Shown piece by piece: positions 12,800 to 25,868 of a DNA stretch of 64,000 nucleotides. This DNA is from Ifrita kowaldi (Eukaryota; Chordata; Aves; Passeriformes; Cinclosomatidae). The stretch is from contig VZRS01008238.1 in NCBI GenBank assembly GCA_013398055.1, positions 124,155-188,154 on the forward strand. Direction: 5' to 3'. Made by a program: the position numbers and the translations under genes. Position 1 is the first letter of the stretch; each line of letters opens with the position of its first letter. The notes beneath the pieces were generated by a model. That model searched no databases. It saw only the letters and a list, made by a program, of their open reading frames with translations, and had not been told where the DNA came from.

Positions 12800-14790
12800 T
12801 TCCAGTGGGTGTTTTTTAATCCAAGAGCTTTTATCCAAGGGTTTTAAATACTCTTTAGAAACAGATTTAAACCTTCAAATCTAGAATAAAGTATGGGCCT
12901 TGACCTGATTTTGTTTCTCACTAGTCAAAAGCTAGAAAATCAGCCTTAGACTCTTTTACATTGTTCACATAGCAAAGAAGAATGGTCTTCATGGGAACAA
13001 AAACCAACCAAAACCATCTTAATCCTGACTCAGCCATTTATTATTTTCTGAGGAAAAAAATGCAGGCCTAATTCTGATTTTGAATATGAAGCTGCACATC
13101 ACAGTGGATAGCAGCTGATTTTTACCAGAGAAACATCACATCTCTGAAAACTGTGAGTGTTAAACCATAAAAATGTTAGCAAGCTAGGCACAACTATTTC
13201 GTAATCTTAAAGTTCAAATAGAAAAATTCCTAAAGCCCTCTTTATAGCATTTTATGTGGTTAAATATCGTGCAGGGAAGACAGGGCTTCTTTTATGATAG
13301 TTAATGAAATCTCTCTCCATTTTCAGCTCATTTGCCTAAGCTTCTCATTTCCTTAATGTTTTTGGGGTTTTTTTGTTGTTGTTAATAATCTGTAGCTACT
13401 CAAACCCCCCTTTTTAATTTTTTTTCCCCAGGCTGGGTTGTACCCCTTTCCACAAGGAGAGTCTTTATGTAAACATTAGTTGTTGCTACCCAGTTATATT
13501 TTATATCTGAGGCTCACCACACTTTATGTATTTATCTGGCACAAGTGCTTCATGTACTACTATTCTATGGCCATCCAAAATACAGCTGTTTTGATAAAAT
13601 ACTTGGGAATTTTTTTGAGAAAAAAACTGACACCCCACATCCTCTAACTCAAGCTGTGGTGAGTTTTTCTCACCATATCTACAGTACTTGAGATAAAACC
13701 TTTTCATTGAGATCCTTTTCCATCAGTCTAATCTTGTGTTTGAAGGCAGCCTCACTATTTCAGCAGACTGGGTTTCTCTAGGCCACAATTCAAGACTTCT
13801 GTTTCTTCCTCCACCTCACTGCCCAGAAAAGACTTGAAGGAAATGAGCCCCTAAATACCCCCAAAGAAGTAAATTTCCCAAAACAACACGGTAATGGTAA
13901 TCAAAATCAAATAAAGTCTTACCGTAAGTAGAGTTCTAAATTAATGAGAATTCATGAAGATTACCAGAGGCTTGCTGTTAAGGATTTTAAACAGAAGTTG
14001 GGCCAACACTGCACTGACAGGAGATACTATAAACCCCTTGTGATATACAAGTATTTGACCCCTGCGGTAAGATCAACATTAGAGGTAGGCCTGCACCAAA
14101 CCTCTGGGCCTTTAACGTCCCAGAATTTGTGGGATACGCACCAGGATATATTCAAGAAAGTTTATGAGACCAAGCCTTGAGTTTTAAAAACAAAATTCCT
14201 TCTACAGATCTAAAATTTGCTCTTCCTCTGAACACCAGAGCTTAATGTGCTCATTCAGTCTAGAGGAAATGTATGACTCACACAAGGAAATATCTCCTGG
14301 CATGGAGCACAATCATTGCAGTGAACCCACTGGAATGAGGCATGACTGAGTTGGCCTGAAATCACACAACAAACACTTAATAGGCAACAAGAAGATGTTG
14401 TAAGGTCTTCTACATTGTCTTGAATTACTGATATGGACATCTCAGCAATATCAGCTGGAATTAACTGGAGGCTGAGCATGGTAGAGCATGAGTTTGCTCT
14501 GACATATATAATAATAAGGTGCATACCAAACCTTAATAAAAAACAATACTTAGCCTCTGCTAAACAATAATATTTTATAGGTTTTTCTCAGGAATAATTT
14601 CTACCGATAAGTATATGCCCTTTTCATCGAGCTTTTGAAGATAAATAAAACAAAAATATTTGCTGATAAAGTGCACAGATTATGCAAAGGTTGGTGGGAT
14701 AGTTAATACTATAAGGAGAAGATGGTCACTTAGAGGAATCAACACTAAGGAAATCCAAATAAAGCTCACATCAACAGATCCAAATGCAAG
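12800..14790. other. Intergenic DNA upstream of a CR1 fossil
   Basis: No gene was found. A 78-codon frame at 13944-14180 lies just before the CR1 fragment, but I could not align it with any LINE or host protein. The left end of the CR1 may reach to about 14660, where the plus strand is open up to a stop just after the diagnostic CR1 residues. Confidence 0.5.
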
Positions 14791-14799
14791 AACAGACAT

Positions 14800-15195
14800 T
14801 CGAGGTCCAGAACAGAAGGCTGTGCTTTTAGAAATGATGACTGGTGGCCTGGAAAGTGGGGATTCTGAGAAGTTTCTTGGATAATAACACATGAGCAATT
14901 GCACATTGAGCTGCCAGTAAAATCCTATGTCAGAGCAGGCTGGGGCAATCCTGGGGTGAGTAATCTAAAAACAGTCAGGAAAAGGCTGTGCTTCTTTGCA
15001 GTGATTGGACTTTTTAAATGCAGCTGTAAAACCCTTTTACTAGGAAAATGTTGCTATAGGACCTACAAAATATTGCCTAATGCCTTGCATTAATAACTCC
15101 ATATTTTTTAGAGGATGTTAAAAAGTAAACTGATTAAAGAAGGAAGAGTTCAAAAATCTGTTCAAGGTCTAGAGAAAATGCTGAGAATCACCAAC
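14800..15195 (+). mobile_element. Decayed CR1-type LINE fragment (ORF2 C-terminal region)
   Basis: Two stretches match the CR1 ORF2 C-terminal region as I recall it. At about 14855-14905 the frame reads GDSEKFLG, two stops, then HMSN, paralleling the CR1 segment 'DSEKDLGV..DNQLNMSS'. At about 15115-15182 the DNA reads like the CR1 stretch encoding a 'KDVEKLERVQRR...KGLENM' segment; here RVQKSVQGLEKM is visible. Between them, about 14935-14955 (GCAGGCTGGGGCAATCCTGG) parallels the CR1 'AKRANAILGC' coding DNA. Stops and frameshifts interrupt every phase, so this is a dead and old copy. It lacks the 3' octamer tail typical of young avian CR1. The family is recognised from memory; a RepeatMasker run would fix the subfamily and limits. 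Confidence 0.72.
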
Positions 15196-15211
15196 CTGAT
15201 GTACACTTTTA

Positions 15212-15239
15212 GGTATTATGACCACTTGGTCATAATACC
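15212..15239. repeat. 28-bp palindrome, 13-bp perfect arms
   Basis: The left arm GGTATTATGACCA and right arm TGGTCATAATACC are exact reverse complements separated by only two bases (CT). It lies immediately downstream of the CR1 fossil in AT-rich DNA and could extrude as a hairpin or cruciform. It is not a tRNA, a rho-independent terminator or a transposon end I recognise. Confidence 0.95.
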
Positions 15240-18200
15240 CAGAATATCTTTTGGGAAACCCAGGATTTACCATAAAAAGAAGAATGAAAGACTGATGATT
15301 TAAAAAGCATATCAGACAATGCTACTACTAATAAAAAAAACCCCAAACAGAAAAAATTTCTTGGCAGTGAGAGCCATGAGAACTGAGGGATTCTTCATTT
15401 CTTGATGTCTACAAAATAAAACTGCATTCCATCCTCAAAATGATGTTTTGCCAAAAAAATCAAAAATAAACTTTCATCAAGCTCAAGTGGTTGGTCTCAA
15501 TGGAAGAGTAACTGGATGAAATTGAATGTGATACTCAGGAGAATAAACCAGGTCATTTGAAGGCACTTCTGCCCATAGCTCTGTGAATATTCATAAAAAT
15601 CGGGATCTTAGAAATGCAGTCAAACTCTGCTTTTGCTTTGCCTTTGAGCTATGAGCACATATTTCTTGTGCACTAATTTAGAAAGTCTGAGGTCAAATGA
15701 ATCACCAAGTTTCCTCTGGTTTCCCAATACCATCCAAAACCTGTAGAGTCAGATCTGAACCAGCTCATTTTAATTTAAAATATATTTTTATTCCAGTCAA
15801 TTTCAACAAGCTGTATGTAAATTTGCAAATAAACTTGATCCTGTCAAATTTTAGTATGTGCAATTTTCAAAGTGCTGCTTTTAATTGTATCTGCTGTCAT
15901 CATGTCTTAGGGCTGGGAGCTGGACTTCTGGATACTATAATAATGCACACTATTATAAAAATAAAGAGCAAAATAGGAAGTTTTGGGTCACAGCTGCAGG
16001 GCTGTTGCCAAATCACTAACCTCCTCCTCCCCCCAAACAGCAATAAAAAATCATCTCCAGAGATTCCAGCACTGAAGGCAACAAAGTACAGTAGTTACAT
16101 TTTGAGATGGAATCCAGAAACTGCCAAAATGAAGATATGCAGTCTCCACTTGGGAAGAGGCGCTGAAAGCCCAAGTACATAGCCTGACAAGTGAATCATG
16201 TCAACAAAAAGAAAGCAGCAAAAATCAACTTGTAAAAAGCATCTCTGTGTGTCAAATTGTTCAAAGCAGTGGACACATTGCTGAAATGAGTTCAGCAAAG
16301 ATGAACATCTCGTCGTAGCTTTCAGGAGTTGAAGCTGCATACCAGAAATGGAATGAAATTCCATATCCCTGTGCAGCTGGTAACATAGCAGGGATAAAAG
16401 TGTGGAAACACTGCCTGCATCGGATCCACATCCTCTGCACTCAGGAGAGAAGTCGTGTTTGATGTCCAAGGCAATTGTAATAAATATAAATATGTTTATT
16501 CTTAGAGGTGCACTTAAAGAGTCTGTATTATTCCCTAGGATGTGGGAAGGATGCAGACTGGGAAGGATTCAGACTGGTTGCTTTTGTGAATGGGTAGTGG
16601 GAAAGGCAGGGCGGTTTCCTAAAATCTCTTTGCAGACTAGGATGACTTCTGCAAACCAGTTTAGTTTGGTGACTTAATTACAAGGCGCTATCGGTAATTC
16701 CTGTGAATTCCACATCCAGCCTGCTGCAAAATTCCTTCTCCTCTACAGACATGCAGGTTATTGGAACTTTAGACAGCAGGACCTTTCATTGGAAAATAAA
16801 AATGCCTGTATAATTTTTGGGAACTATTTCTTAACTTTGAGGATACTGGGTGTTGAAAAACTCTTTTAAACAGCTATTTTTTGGTTTAAATGACAGTTTC
16901 AGTGAACAAAAAGCAGAGGAATTAGCTCTAAGAAATCTTGCACATTATCTAGTGAATGGCAAATGTATAATAAATTTTCAACAACTTTTATTAAAGAATT
17001 TGCTATAAATAAATTAGTGGTAGTTGCTTTGAAAGGACCTTGCATAGAGACTAAATTAATCCATGAAGTGACTGTGTTGTCTTCACTGGAATAACATAGA
17101 ATTTGGTTTGTTTTCTTCCTTCACAAAATAATTAGTCGCAAGGTCTGTAGAAGTGGAATGGAAAAACACATTTGAAAACCACAACTAAGCCAAGATGTAG
17201 CAGCTATGCAGATAAGAACCAAGATGAGGCTGAACAGTGACTTAGAACAGTATTATTACTTATTGCTCACATGAATACTTTCACGTTTCAAATGTAACTT
17301 GAGTATTCAGCAGTGCTTGGATTACTGACCTAAGTGCTGCTAGTGATAATATGCCTGTTCCAGTGATATTTGCTCTCAATATGATTTACTCTGATTCTGA
17401 ATATCTCTGAGCTTTTATACCAAAATATGAGAATGCAGATTATTAGAAGTTATGTAAAAGGGGCTGATCAAATTACAGATAATGTGGAAAAACACATGCA
17501 GATTAATGGTATGAAAGTCAAAGATTAAACAATCTCACATGAAAAACCAAACCAAACCACCAGCAAAGAGAAACACTTTTTCACTTGACATGCATTAGAG
17601 AAAAATAGTGCAGATAATGAAGTCCTCTTCTTAGTAATGTTTTTGCAGATAGAAGGACCATTTTCTATAGTTTCTATATTCTGGAGTCATTTATGCAAGA
17701 AATTTTGTGTGGTGTGTTCCACAAGCAGCCCTAGAAGCCACGGGAAGGGCATTTCTGAGAGCAGTGTCAGGGCTGGTTCTGCCAAGCCACACGAGGCACG
17801 TCACAATGGCACCGAGCCCAGCAGAGGCTTTTCTGTGCACCAAGCAACAGGAACACCATGGGAACACAGCCAATTCAAACACACTCTGATTCTGCTGAAG
17901 GAATAGAAGCAAACGAGAATTCGTTGCTCCCATTATTCTCTCTCATTGCTCCACAGGATGCAGTGGACAAAATATTCTGTTTATTGCTGTTGCATTTTAA
18001 ATGCATATAAATACTGTTAGTGTCCGTGTCTCTGATTTATTCGGTTTCTTTGGCACATGCCTGATGACATAAGTAGTCCTGACTGAATCAACAGGATTGT
18101 TTATCCTTTTAGAAACAGGCATAGATTTAGTTTCTTTAGCAAAATGAGATACTGAATCCCATTATTTGTGGTTCAGTTATTTCCTTTGTCATTCTTTTCT

Positions 18201-18290
18201 CTCACTTCTTTTTATTCAAATAAACTATTTCTATGTAAAATGGGAATTACGCTAATAAAAACTCCGTGTCCCAAAATGTTCAACTTTCTC
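15240..18290. other. AT-rich intergenic DNA
   Basis: No gene was found. The longest frame (161 codons, 15697-16182) has no recognisable domain, and frames are open on the opposite strand over part of it. A stretch around 18225-18270 contains 'TGTAAAATGGGAAT', reminiscent of the MIR core, but the flanks do not support the call. Confidence 0.6.
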
Positions 18291-18350
18291 ACTCAGGATT
18301 TGCCTTAACTCACATGAATAGTCCCATTTGACTCCAGCATTTTTAATGCA
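18291..18350. repeat. Ancient amniote repeat fragment
   Basis: The segment TAACTCACATGAATAGTCCC followed by ATTTGACTCCA strongly resembles an interspersed repeat motif I recall from birds and turtles (ACTCACATGAGTAGTCCC followed by ATTGACTTCAATGGG). The second palindromic half is eroded. I cannot name the family. Confidence 0.45.
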
Positions 18351-21300
18351 AGTAAGTAGGAATGTAAATGTAAGGCAGGGAAGCACACTCAGACCCTGTC
18401 ATTTAGGCACTGACACTGATGACTGACAGGCTTGTGGAATAAGGAAACAAAACTTGTAAACAAAAAAAATAAACACAGCTCCATTTCCATAATTGGCTAA
18501 GAAGCTGGGTGCAAAAGGTCAAAATCTAGACAGAAAGAAGATTAATATTTTCTCTGTGTCCTTCTGTTGTCTGTATCACCTGGAGCAGGCAGACCTGGAC
18601 TTTGTTACAGGTAAATAATTACAGTTGTATCTGCCATAAATATCCACTTGAAGGGGCTACTGCAAAAAAATTGAGATTGTATCTCCAAGCAACTGTCAAA
18701 TGGCTAGAATAAATTTAGAGGGCTTGAAATACTGATGTACACTTTCTATCATAGATATCTCTTGGTCTAGACTTTCAGGCTGCATTTTGACAGAACACAT
18801 CAGATGACTGAGAAATTAGGGACTCAGGACCAAAAAAATTACATAGTGTTGGCACTTGTGGTTTGTGTCTTCCTTACCTGTGGTACTAGCAAACAGGAAG
18901 TCATTGCTTCACGGCAAACCCAGAAATATTAACAGGACATATCCTTTTGCATTTTAAACACAGAAGGCAATAAATCATGGACCATGATGGCAAACCTAAA
19001 GAGGTCACTGAGTAATGGTAAGCATGATATCTGTACTTTTCAGTGCTACAATAAATCTGACAGTGCTCTTTTTTAAAGTTGGGATGCTTCTGTACAGACT
19101 GAAGATCAAAAGTTTCTTTGCCCCCCAAAAGGAAAAAAAAAGAAAAAAAAGCACATACATGCACTGCAATCACCTGTTTTTCATTTTACGTATTTGGTGG
19201 AATAGAGAGTGAAAATAATATGCCTGTCTCTTTTAGTGAGGGTGATATTCTCATAAGCCCTCGCTGAATGAGAAAAACCTGTCCCTTGTTTAGAAGAATA
19301 GATAGGAAAGTCATTCAGACTTTGAACTTGTATATTTCCCCCCCTTTCCTACTTTCCCAAGCATGCATTAAAATATCATAATGGGGGTTCCCTCTCAGGC
19401 TGACCCAGAGGTTTTGATTTCAGTCTAGATAATGACTTCAGTGCAGGTAGCACTGACCTCCCTGCAGCCATATTTGACCATACCTGTTTTCAGGGGTCAT
19501 GCTATGCCTGCTCCAGAAAACTCCCCTCAGTATTTCTTAGGTCAGATTAGATGTTCTTTGGGTTACAGTCTAAGACATTAATACTTCAGAGCCTCCAGCC
19601 TGGAAACCTTTCCCTTAATATATAACATATGTAGAAATACACTATTCCTTGGAATAAACGTCCTGCAGACACATAACAGTTCTGCTACACAGACCCATTT
19701 CCACCTGCACTTGTAATGCTGTTGCTGTCCCCATCAAGCCTGAACTTCAAACAACCAGGGAAAAAGGAAGTAGGAAATAGCATGCATTGAATTTTTTCTT
19801 TATTTGTGTATATAATCATGGATGTAACCAAACTCCAGAGACTCTTTCTTTATGGTAACTTCAAATATGAAGTATGCTACTAAAATAAAGGGGAAGTGAA
19901 AGGACAGGAACTCTTTAACTCTGTTAAAAAAGGCAGACATATAACCTCCTGTAAGATACCCCTTTTCTCTTCCCATTTGCCACTTGCCATGGCTCCTCTC
20001 TGAGCCATGATTTACCTAGCTTGCAAGTCAGGCCACGTGTTATTGCTTAGCGACTGAGATAATCAAAGCAAGAGTAATAAACCAGGATTATTTGGCCAGG
20101 CAACCTGAGAAATGAAGAATCACTGAGCTACCAACTGCAGCGGGCCAGGAGTAAGAGGACAAGAAACCCAGCAGCTGAAACCCACCTTAGGGCCAGCTTT
20201 GTGCCCTGGTGCTGGGTGTTCATCAGCATGTCTGAAGCAGAGCTGCAGCCTGAGTGTTACCTGTCAAGCCCCTGCCTCAACACCTGTGAGACTGAGGATG
20301 CATAAAGGTGTGGTAGAGAGTTCCGTCTGCAGCCTTTATGTAGACTTTCGGAACTATTTATACTGCTTTTTTGTATTATTCCTTTCCCACTTTCTCTGTT
20401 AGGGCAAACAGAAATCACTTGTGGGGAGCTGTCAGGGTAAAAGGATCTCACCAGAAGAAGTTCCAGCCTTTTGCTGTGGCTCATTTTTTGCACTGATGTC
20501 AAAGCACATCTGGTCTCCTGGGCTCTGAGCAATGTGCCCTCCTCACTGTCCATGTTCCCCACAGACCAGTCGTCACCTCGTCTACTCCGAAACATCTGCT
20601 TCTCCCACCTCTCTGATAGTGATACAAATGATAATTTTTCAATCTTCCAGCAATTATCTTAGGCCTTTTTCTCATGTTACTGTTTCAGTGCAGCAGGAGC
20701 TCCCTGGGAACAACCACCGTGCCACTAAATCTGTCCTCATGACACTTTACTGTCTGCAGATGGTGTGAGATTGACTTTGCTTTCCAAAGTGAGAATTTAA
20801 TCCTTGGTAAATTGTTTTGATTGCATCTGTGAAGTAAGTCCATTATCCCATAACTAAGCATAGAGTGTAGATTTATATATTGCCTGACTTTATGGCCTGA
20901 ATTCACAACTGGGCGTTAACAAAATATTGTAATAATACTTGCTTTGTCACTGGTCAAATAACTTCTTCAAAGTGCACTGACATCAAGGGAAAGATTCCCA
21001 TGAGCGTCACACGAGGTGAATAGATTCTCGATCTGAGTCGTGATCTAAATTAGCATGAATTTTTATGCATATGAGTGCATTACACTTTTGCCCCTGTAAA
21101 ACAAAGGGACAGCTCTCTTTTTTTTCACAAAGCGGTGATTGTGTTGGACTGCAAGACTTTGGAACCTGTAATCAGATGTTTAGAGGTTCCTAAGTCAGAT
21201 AGAAAGTTTTGCAGCCTCTGTTTGCACTGCATTTTGAAAAGGACATGATTAATTCAGTCCAGGACTACAATGAAGGTAACATCGTAGCTGGAAGCACATG

Positions 21301-24300
21301 AATTATTCCAAACCTCCTGAACTCTATTATTCAGGAATATCTCCAACTAGTAAATGTAAACAAGCTAACAGGCTTGCTTTCCCCTCTCTCCTACCATGAG
21401 TGATATGCCAGCATAATGCATGAATGCCAGTGTAGCACAAGATACAAACGGGCCCAGCTGCAGCTCTTTATTTAGCTTTGCCAGGCAGCAAGGTGGCAGA
21501 TTCAATTCTATCACCAGCAGCGAGGCTTATAGAATGAATGCAAGGAAAATCAACCCAAAGATATATAAGACCAGGCCACTGTTTAAAGGCTATTTCTGTG
21601 TTTTCTAATTCAGAAAGTTAGGAGTCCTTTACAGTGATTTTGGTCTTTATGTATGAAATGGGGAGAGAAGAGGAAGCCTCTGTCAAAACATGCAGCTGAT
21701 GTAGGTCATTAGCACCTATGGACATGTAAATGTCAACAGGTTATCAAATTACATATCTAAAGTCTGCCTGAGGGTAGTATGTTAGCAATAGAACTATACT
21801 AGTCCAAAGTAAATCTATCTATATAAATTTTTTTGACACTTTTTCTAAAACAAGCACTTCACAAGCAAATTTTGCTTTGTACACAGAAGTCTTCCATTGT
21901 AGGACAAAGCACACAGCCTGAGAGCCCCCTTTGAACACTGCTGTCCTTACTTAGGATTTGCAGAGCTGCCTGTAATAATACTTAACAAACAAGGTCTTAT
22001 GACAAGAGCTTTTAGAGTTCACATAGGGATGTTCGCCCAGGAACTACAAAACACTTTGTCATCATGAGTTGTACTATTTTACAAGGCAGAAACTAATGGA
22101 AAGACAATTGTTTCACAAGCTCCCGGTAAAGGGAGGAAAAAGAAATCTTTGTGTTCCTGCACTGAGCAAACTTTTTGTCTTTGAATAGCTACAAAGTCCA
22201 CTTAAGGAAAGCTGGCAAAAATACAAACACTGAAGTGGTCACTATCTTGTGCACTCAAATAAATGCTATTCCTGTTCAGTAAATTAGCACATTTATGAGT
22301 TATATACTTCGTCAGCAATTTTTCCTAGTGTGTGTAGACCAGATTTCCACTACATCATTCAGTGGTTAGCAGGGAACAAAATTAAACCCTCAGTGTTTTC
22401 TCCAATATACAGCCTGCAAAGTCATTTTTCAATGCACTTAACAGGTTATCTTGGAAAAGTCTAATAAATGGTCAGCGTTGCCTTTGACTTTTCCTTAGCA
22501 GAACTCATTGTTCATCTAATTTTTGCAACAGATTTCCTACCTTTAAAACTTCAGCTAGAAGTGCTTTCCTGTTACATATTGCAAACAGACATATACAGTG
22601 ACTCAGAAGCTTGGATCGGGTTGTGAAGTCAATACAGTTTTTGGCAAAAGACAGGGAAGCCTTTTTCTGGCTGAAAGCTAAGAATGATAAAAATAGATCC
22701 TGATTTTACAGTCACAGTGACAAACTGGCTTCCAAAAGCTTCACAACAGCACAAAGGGAACAAACTGGCTAAAGGGAAGTGAGCTGGAAAGATATATATT
22801 TTTCTCCAACAAGACTCAAATTCACCATCTTTTGTGGTTTACAATGATCTTATATCATCGCACATGGCATGTGCTGCACAATGACAACCCAGAAGTCAGC
22901 TTAGCTTGCAAGCAGCCATTCTCTTCCAAAGCTTTTCTGTGAGCTCAACACATTTAATTCACAATCACTTACAGAGCTTATACAACCCTATAAAATAACC
23001 AAGTCCCCTGAATCATCTCTTACCTACAAGATATAATTTTATTCTATTTCATATGATTTCATTATCTTATTTTTGTCACTTGATCTCATTTTTCTTGGGG
23101 TTCTAAAGGATTTAACAACGAATGATAAGAATGAGATTATCAGCACAAAAATAGACAATAATTAAATGTCAGTCATGTCTGTGACAGAACAAATGCAATT
23201 CTGTATCTCACTACTTTTGGTGCTGGCTACTGAAATACTCATTAAATATTTTTACTGTTAATGCTGATAGTTTTGCAGTTATTTCAAACAGATGAAATAC
23301 ATTTCGCTTACCTACCCTTCATTCTTCCTCCTCTGCAAATAAGTTTTTTCCAGTGAAAGATTAGCATAGTTGGTACCAGGAATTTCAAATGGGATTGTTT
23401 ATGCATCAAAGAGTAAGTATTAATAACAAAAATGCACTCACAGTATGATTGCTTTGTGATGATTAGAATATAAATTGTTGGTTCTATATATACAGACACA
23501 CACACACCCACACCGAATTATGTGCCTCACCATGGTATGTCTTTTGCATTCCTCTAACATCTGATAGTCAGATGCCACGTCACACACAAACTTATCAATT
23601 GCTTTTATCACTGAAAACTTTGTCTGTGGTGTTGCAGGAGCTGACAACCCAGCACACTCAGAATCCACCTGAAAACACATCACCCAGAGAAATATTTCGC
23701 ACTCATAGGGGTGAGGCGGAAGGAGGCTGCCTCTGCCCCCGGTTCAAGCAGGCAAAGGCATTAACTTCACGCAGAAAGTAGTTTTCTTGTTCTTGATGAT
23801 GAGAGGTACATGCTAAGCAATAAATTAAGTGAGCACAGTCAGTGGTGGACAGAAATTCCTTTCTGCAGGCTCCACTCCACCATGTATGAGTTATGGGATC
23901 ATCTCTAACTTGTGAAAATAACTCACATATCATACTCTCCCCATTGCTACGCTTCTTGCTACTCCCGCCTGTGGAGCTGGTGCAAAAGCGTTGGAGCTGG
24001 ACAAGGATGGAGGAGACTGAGACTCCATATAGCAAAGGGTCCTATGGCAACTCTATCAGGCTTGTGGAAGTGCCAGCCGGAGAAAGGCCAGACTCTGCCT
24101 CTCCAACTGTGCTCTGTCGTTCCTGCCCTTCTACTAAGGGCAAGATGCCCTTCAGCACAACAGCACATGGTTTTGCAGGACTGGAGGGAGGCTGAAACCA
24201 CACCTGTGCTGTGGCCCTTATCCAAACCCCCACTGACCCTTGTAGGAGAAGAAATTTTCCCAGGAATACGGTGAGCAAAACAGCCAGATAAACAAGCAGC

Positions 24301-25800
24301 TGACTGTGAAAGCTGTGGGAATAAATAACACAGTGTTAAGCACAGGCTAGGCTAAGTATGTGAACCTTCAGTCAAAGTTCTGACCTCAGCTTTTGCAGAC
24401 ATACCCAGGCTTGCTTTAATTGCCTGGTTTGCAGGGTGGAAGAAAAGCAGCTGCTGCAGCACAGAGCCCAGGGCAGGTTGCAATTGCCCCCTGGTTGGGC
24501 AGCACGCAGCTCTCTGCTGCTGTGCCTGGGTCTGCCTTGCTCTCCAGGCAAAATAAATCTACCAGTCCCATTCAGAATGACACAGCTGCAATGGAGCAGT
24601 AAGGAGCTGCACAGAGAGAAAAACTGCCCCTCTGGACTTGGTGATGTGGGCAACTGCCCCGTGTGTCCCCGTGATGGCTGGGCTGGCTTTGATCACTTAC
24701 GCTGCTATTCAGCAGCTCCAGAAGCCAGTGTATAATGTCCTTCTCACTCATTTAATAGCAAAGGGCTGTCTTTATCCACGAGGAAGAATCATGCTCATTA
24801 TTATGTTAATTAATACATTTCTAATGAGAAGCCATTTCTCCAGTTTATACAGAGCCAAAGTGAAAATTGAAATGATTTTGCTAATTTAAAAAGAAATTAT
24901 TTAAAAAATAAGCAAGGAAAAAAGAGCCAAACAAAAGGAAAAATATTGGCACTAATGAAATGTTGGTTAATTATCCTTTTGTTCACTGTTTTATATCTTT
25001 CCCCCATTCTTAATTGTCTCATCTAATTAGATTATAACTATTTACAACAGGAATTATATTCTACTCTATTGCATTTGGGGTCCTCATAATACAATGCAAA
25101 CAAAATCTACTAATAATAATTAATGAAGAACACTCTTTTGCAGTGTGAATCTTTCCAAGGCAGGGAGCCGAGCACGGGTGTGGCATCCAAGTGTAACTGG
25201 TTTCTGGGCTTGGTTTTATCAATGACAAAGGAAAAGAACTCGAGATTTTGCAGACTTGGTTATTTCTACTCATCCTGTGCCTGGCCAGCTTCCTAATGCT
25301 CTGGATCATTGTTCTCAGGCCTAAGACCACCACCTGAAAGCAATAATTTGCTGTGCGTTGATACTCCTTGGTATTTGCTGAAGGGAACATGTAGCACTAG
25401 GCAATAGCTGTTATGTTTAGGAGGACCTTTCCTGTCCTTTCTGAGGCTGTCCAGGAAAAGGTTGCTCTGTCTGATCTTGACTGTTCAGGGTCCAAGAGAA
25501 CAGTGAAGCCACTGCATTTGTGGTGCTGAAGTGCAATGCATAGGGTCCTCTGCACTGTTGCTGCTTCTTCTAGGAAGGTCAACAGTCCCTCCCCAGTCCA
25601 GAAACCTTCCTCTGGGCATCTTTGTGTTGCATAATATCCTTGTTAAGTAACTGCATAAATTATTCTTTTTCATTGCAGTATGACAGGGATGCTTCAGGAG
25701 AGGCTGAGGGCTCACTGAGATTGTGGCTCCGCACACTCAAGAGTCAGAGGCTTTCAAGAGCTAACAGGAGACAGATAACAACATTTCCTTTCTGCCACCT
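18351..25800. other. Intergenic DNA, mostly unique
   Basis: No gene was found. Local items are a perfect CACGTG E-box at 20034-20039, a cluster of four CpG in an otherwise CpG-poor context at about 21004-21047, a short (AC)6 at 23496-23507, and a GC-richer patch at about 23880-24740. Open frames in that patch overlap on both strands, as expected from fewer AT-rich stops rather than coding. Confidence 0.6.
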
Positions 25801-25805
25801 GTTAA

Positions 25806-25868
25806 TTCTTTTTAACAGATGGAGAACTGGAGAATGGAGAGATTAAAAGCCCTGATACAGGAAACCAT
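25806..25868 (-). mobile_element. MIR-type SINE core fragment
   Basis: Read on the plus strand, TTAACAGATGGAGAACTGG, then a GAATGGAGAGATTAAAAGCC stretch, parallels the reverse complement of the MIR core (ACAGATGGGGAAACTGAGGC, then AGAGAGATTAAGTGACTTGC). Only the central core is alignable by eye. The element is ancient and non-functional. Confidence 0.48.

Noticed and set aside
15697..16182. 161-codon open frame
   Set aside because: No domain, an overlapping opposite-strand frame, and AT-rich low-information peptide sequence.
18225..18270. MIR core phrase TGTAAAATGGGAAT
   Set aside because: The flanks do not align with MIR on either side.
19541..19580. CR1 3'-like phrase (GATTAGATGTTCTTTGGGTT)
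   Set aside because: The similarity covers about 20 bases only, with no supporting flank.
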